Shown here: in pieces, positions 14,748 to 15,815 of the stretch | Numbering within the stretch: position 1 is the first letter of the stretch | Layout: every line of letters starts with the position of its first letter | Origin: an uncultured Lachnospiraceae bacterium | GTDB taxonomy: Bacteria; Bacillota; Clostridia; Lachnospirales; Lachnospiraceae | DNA length: 15,815 nucleotides | Reading direction: 5' to 3' | NCBI GenBank assembly: GCA_902783735.1 | Contig: CACZSE010000100.1 | Coordinates: 1-15,815 of the forward strand | Program-made: the position numbers and the translations under genes | Notes under the pieces: generated by a model | Told to the model about the DNA's origin: nothing | Databases searched by the model: none | What the model saw: the letters and a program-made list of their open reading frames with translations, nothing else

Positions 14748-15569
14748 ATGGCTATTAAAGCAGATTTTCATTTACACAGTACACACAGCGGTGATGGCAA
14801 ATCACCCATGGAAGATGAGGTCAGGTCGGCAATAGAAAGAGGGCTTACTCATATATGCTTTACCGAACACAATGATATCGATTTCCCCTATGATGAACGT
14901 ACGCAGGAGGGAATGTTCGATCTCAATACCGATTCGTATCTTTACGAATTGCTCGGATTAAGAGAAAAGTATAAGGATCGGATCAAGATAGGTTTCGGTG
15001 TGGAGCTTGGCATGCAGACAAGCGCGTTTAAAAAGAATGCTGTCTATGCAAAATCCTTTGATTTCGACTTCATCATATTTTCGTGCCATATCGTAAACGG
15101 ACGCGATCCTTATTATCCGGAATATTTTGAAGGACGAAGCGAAGAGGAAGCCTTAAGAGAGTATTTTCAGTGCATACTGGACAATGTAAAGCTCTTTAAC
15201 AATTATGATGTTGTCGGACATCTGGATTATGCTGTAAGATATGCGCCCGAGACGGACAAAAATTACAGTTATTTCAAATATAAAGATATCATAGATAAGA
15301 TCCTTGAGACTGTCATAGACAACGGAAGGGGAATAGAAGTCAATACTGCGGGAATACGAAAATACTATCTTAAGGATGTTCATCCAAATACGGATATACT
15401 TAAGAGATATAAAGAGCTTGGCGGAGAGATCATAACCGTTGGAAGCGATGCACACTCGGCAGGATATGAAGGCGCCGATTTTGACAGGGCCTATGAGGCA
15501 CTCAAAGCAGCCGGATTTGAGTATTATTGTACATTTGAAGGCCGTATCGCATCATATCATAAATTGTGA
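14748..15569 (+). CDS. hisJ: PHP-family histidinol phosphatase
   Basis: A 273-residue metal-dependent phosphoesterase of the PHP superfamily, matching the HisJ (HisK) type that dephosphorylates histidinol phosphate in histidine synthesis. Metal ligands in the expected order: H8 and H10 in DFHLHSTHSGDG, H41 in TEHND, E86 in GVELG, H114 in SCHIVNGRDPYY, H158 in GHLDYAVRY, and D234/H236 in GSDAH. The stretch YFEGRSEEEALREYF (126-140) and EVNTAGIRK (197-205) favour HisJ over other PHP proteins such as polymerase-associated domains or tyrosine-phosphatase YwqE. AAAGGGA precedes the start by about 6 nt. No other his gene is nearby, so substrate specificity is inferred. No clear terminator follows before the gap promoters. 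Confidence 0.85.
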   Translation: MAIKADFHLHSTHSGDGKSPMEDEVRSAIERGLTHICFTEHNDIDFPYDERTQEGMFDLNTDSYLYELLGLREKYKDRIKIGFGVELGMQTSAFKKNAVYAKSFDFDFIIFSCHIVNGRDPYYPEYFEGRSEEEALREYFQCILDNVKLFNNYDVVGHLDYAVRYAPETDKNYSYFKYKDIIDKILETVIDNGRGIEVNTAGIRKYYLKDVHPNTDILKRYKELGGEIITVGSDAHSAGYEGADFDRAYEALKAAGFEYYCTFEGRIASYHKL

Positions 15570-15633
15570 TCGCCTAGTGCAATTTACATAAATTCTATCT
15601 ATGCCCGTTTTTTGCATTTTGTATAAATTTGTC

Positions 15634-15662
15634 TTGAATTTGGCTGATTTTCATTGTAGAAT
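15634..15662 (+). promoter_or_regulatory. Predicted upstream gap promoter (P1)
   Basis: TTGAAT (15634-15639) and TAGAAT (15657-15662) have a 17-bp spacer. It lies 42 bp upstream of the second promoter, suggesting tandem promoters for a highly expressed glycolytic gene. Confidence 0.5.
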
Positions 15663-15680
15663 AAACGTGCTGATAAATTT

Positions 15681-15709
15681 TTGACAAACTTCGTTTGCCA
15701 AAATAAAAT
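15681..15709 (+). promoter_or_regulatory. Predicted main gap promoter (P2) with palindrome in its spacer
   Basis: A perfect TTGACA (15681-15686) and TAAAAT (15704-15709) are 17 bp apart. The spacer contains CAAAC-TTC-GTTTG (15685-15697), extended with one mismatch to a 19-bp inverted repeat (15682-15700), a possible operator. Confidence 0.75.
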
Positions 15710-15742
15710 ATATCAATTCACATTTTACGGAGGATTTTTAAA

Positions 15743-15815
15743 ATGGCAGTAAGAGTAGCAATCAATGGTTTCGGCCGTATCGGTCGTCTTGCATTCAGAC
15801 AGATGTTTGGTGCAG
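15743..15815 (+). CDS. gap: Glyceraldehyde-3-phosphate dehydrogenase, N-terminal part (3' truncated)
   Basis: Only 24 codons are inside the window: MAVRVAINGFGRIGRLAFRQ and four more. INGFGRIGR is the NAD-binding glycine motif of GAPDH, the enzyme oxidising glyceraldehyde 3-phosphate to 1,3-bisphosphoglycerate in glycolysis. GGAGG (15729-15733) lies 9 nt before the start. The NAD versus NADP preference cannot be judged from this fragment. Confidence 0.95.
   Translation, partial: MAVRVAINGFGRIGRLAFRQMFGA

Noticed and set aside
1..15815. CRISPR array, tRNA, rRNA, insertion sequence or prophage genes
   Set aside because: No regularly spaced repeats, cloverleaf sequences, transposase or phage genes were found on either strand; the only recombinase is Xer-type.

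Overview
The window looks like ordinary chromosome from a motile Clostridia-type Firmicute, most likely a Lachnospiraceae relative. The basis is the gene order rho-rpmE-DUF1385-prmC-prfA, Gram-positive style Shine-Dalgarno sequences (AGGAGG, GAGGTGA), TTGACA/TATAAT-type promoters, many T-tailed intrinsic terminators and moderately AT-rich DNA. The taxonomic call is an inference; no rRNA is present. All genes lie on the + strand.

Layout. 1-1604: the 3' end of rpsB and a long tsf, closed by a strong terminator. 1619-3848: a single-gene unit encoding a chemoreceptor whose C-terminus is a sugar-binding-protein-like domain, with its own promoter and terminator. 3856-8778: transcription and translation factors: rho, rpmE (own promoter and a palindromic leader), a DUF1385 membrane protein, prmC and prfA. 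PrmC methylates the release factor encoded next to it. 8842-9817: argC, ended by a compact hairpin with a GAAA loop. 9835-11190: a MATE-family exporter. 11230-12617: a class I/type Ic aminotransferase with a promoter and a perfect operator-like palindrome. 12633-12802: a 170-nt imperfect palindrome of unknown family. 12877-13454: a Nudix ADP-ribose pyrophosphatase and its terminator. 13455-14663: an AT-rich stretch, then xerD with promoter and terminator. 14748-15569: a PHP-family histidinol phosphatase. 15634-15815: tandem promoters and the first codons of gap (GAPDH).

Most genes are housekeeping. The items worth most attention are: (1) the chemoreceptor with one N-terminal membrane helix and a periplasmic-binding-protein fold predicted to sit in the cytoplasm; (2) the 170-nt element downstream of the aminotransferase, whose 30-bp outer helix and nested inner helices match no RNA or repeat family I recognise, and which carries an uninterrupted reading frame in phase with the upstream gene; (3) operator-like palindromes at rpmE, the aminotransferase gene and gap.

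Several start codons were moved downstream from the longest open frame (chemoreceptor, rho, MATE, aminotransferase, xerD). The reasons are ribosome-binding sites, promoter position or an overlapping terminator, and are given per gene.
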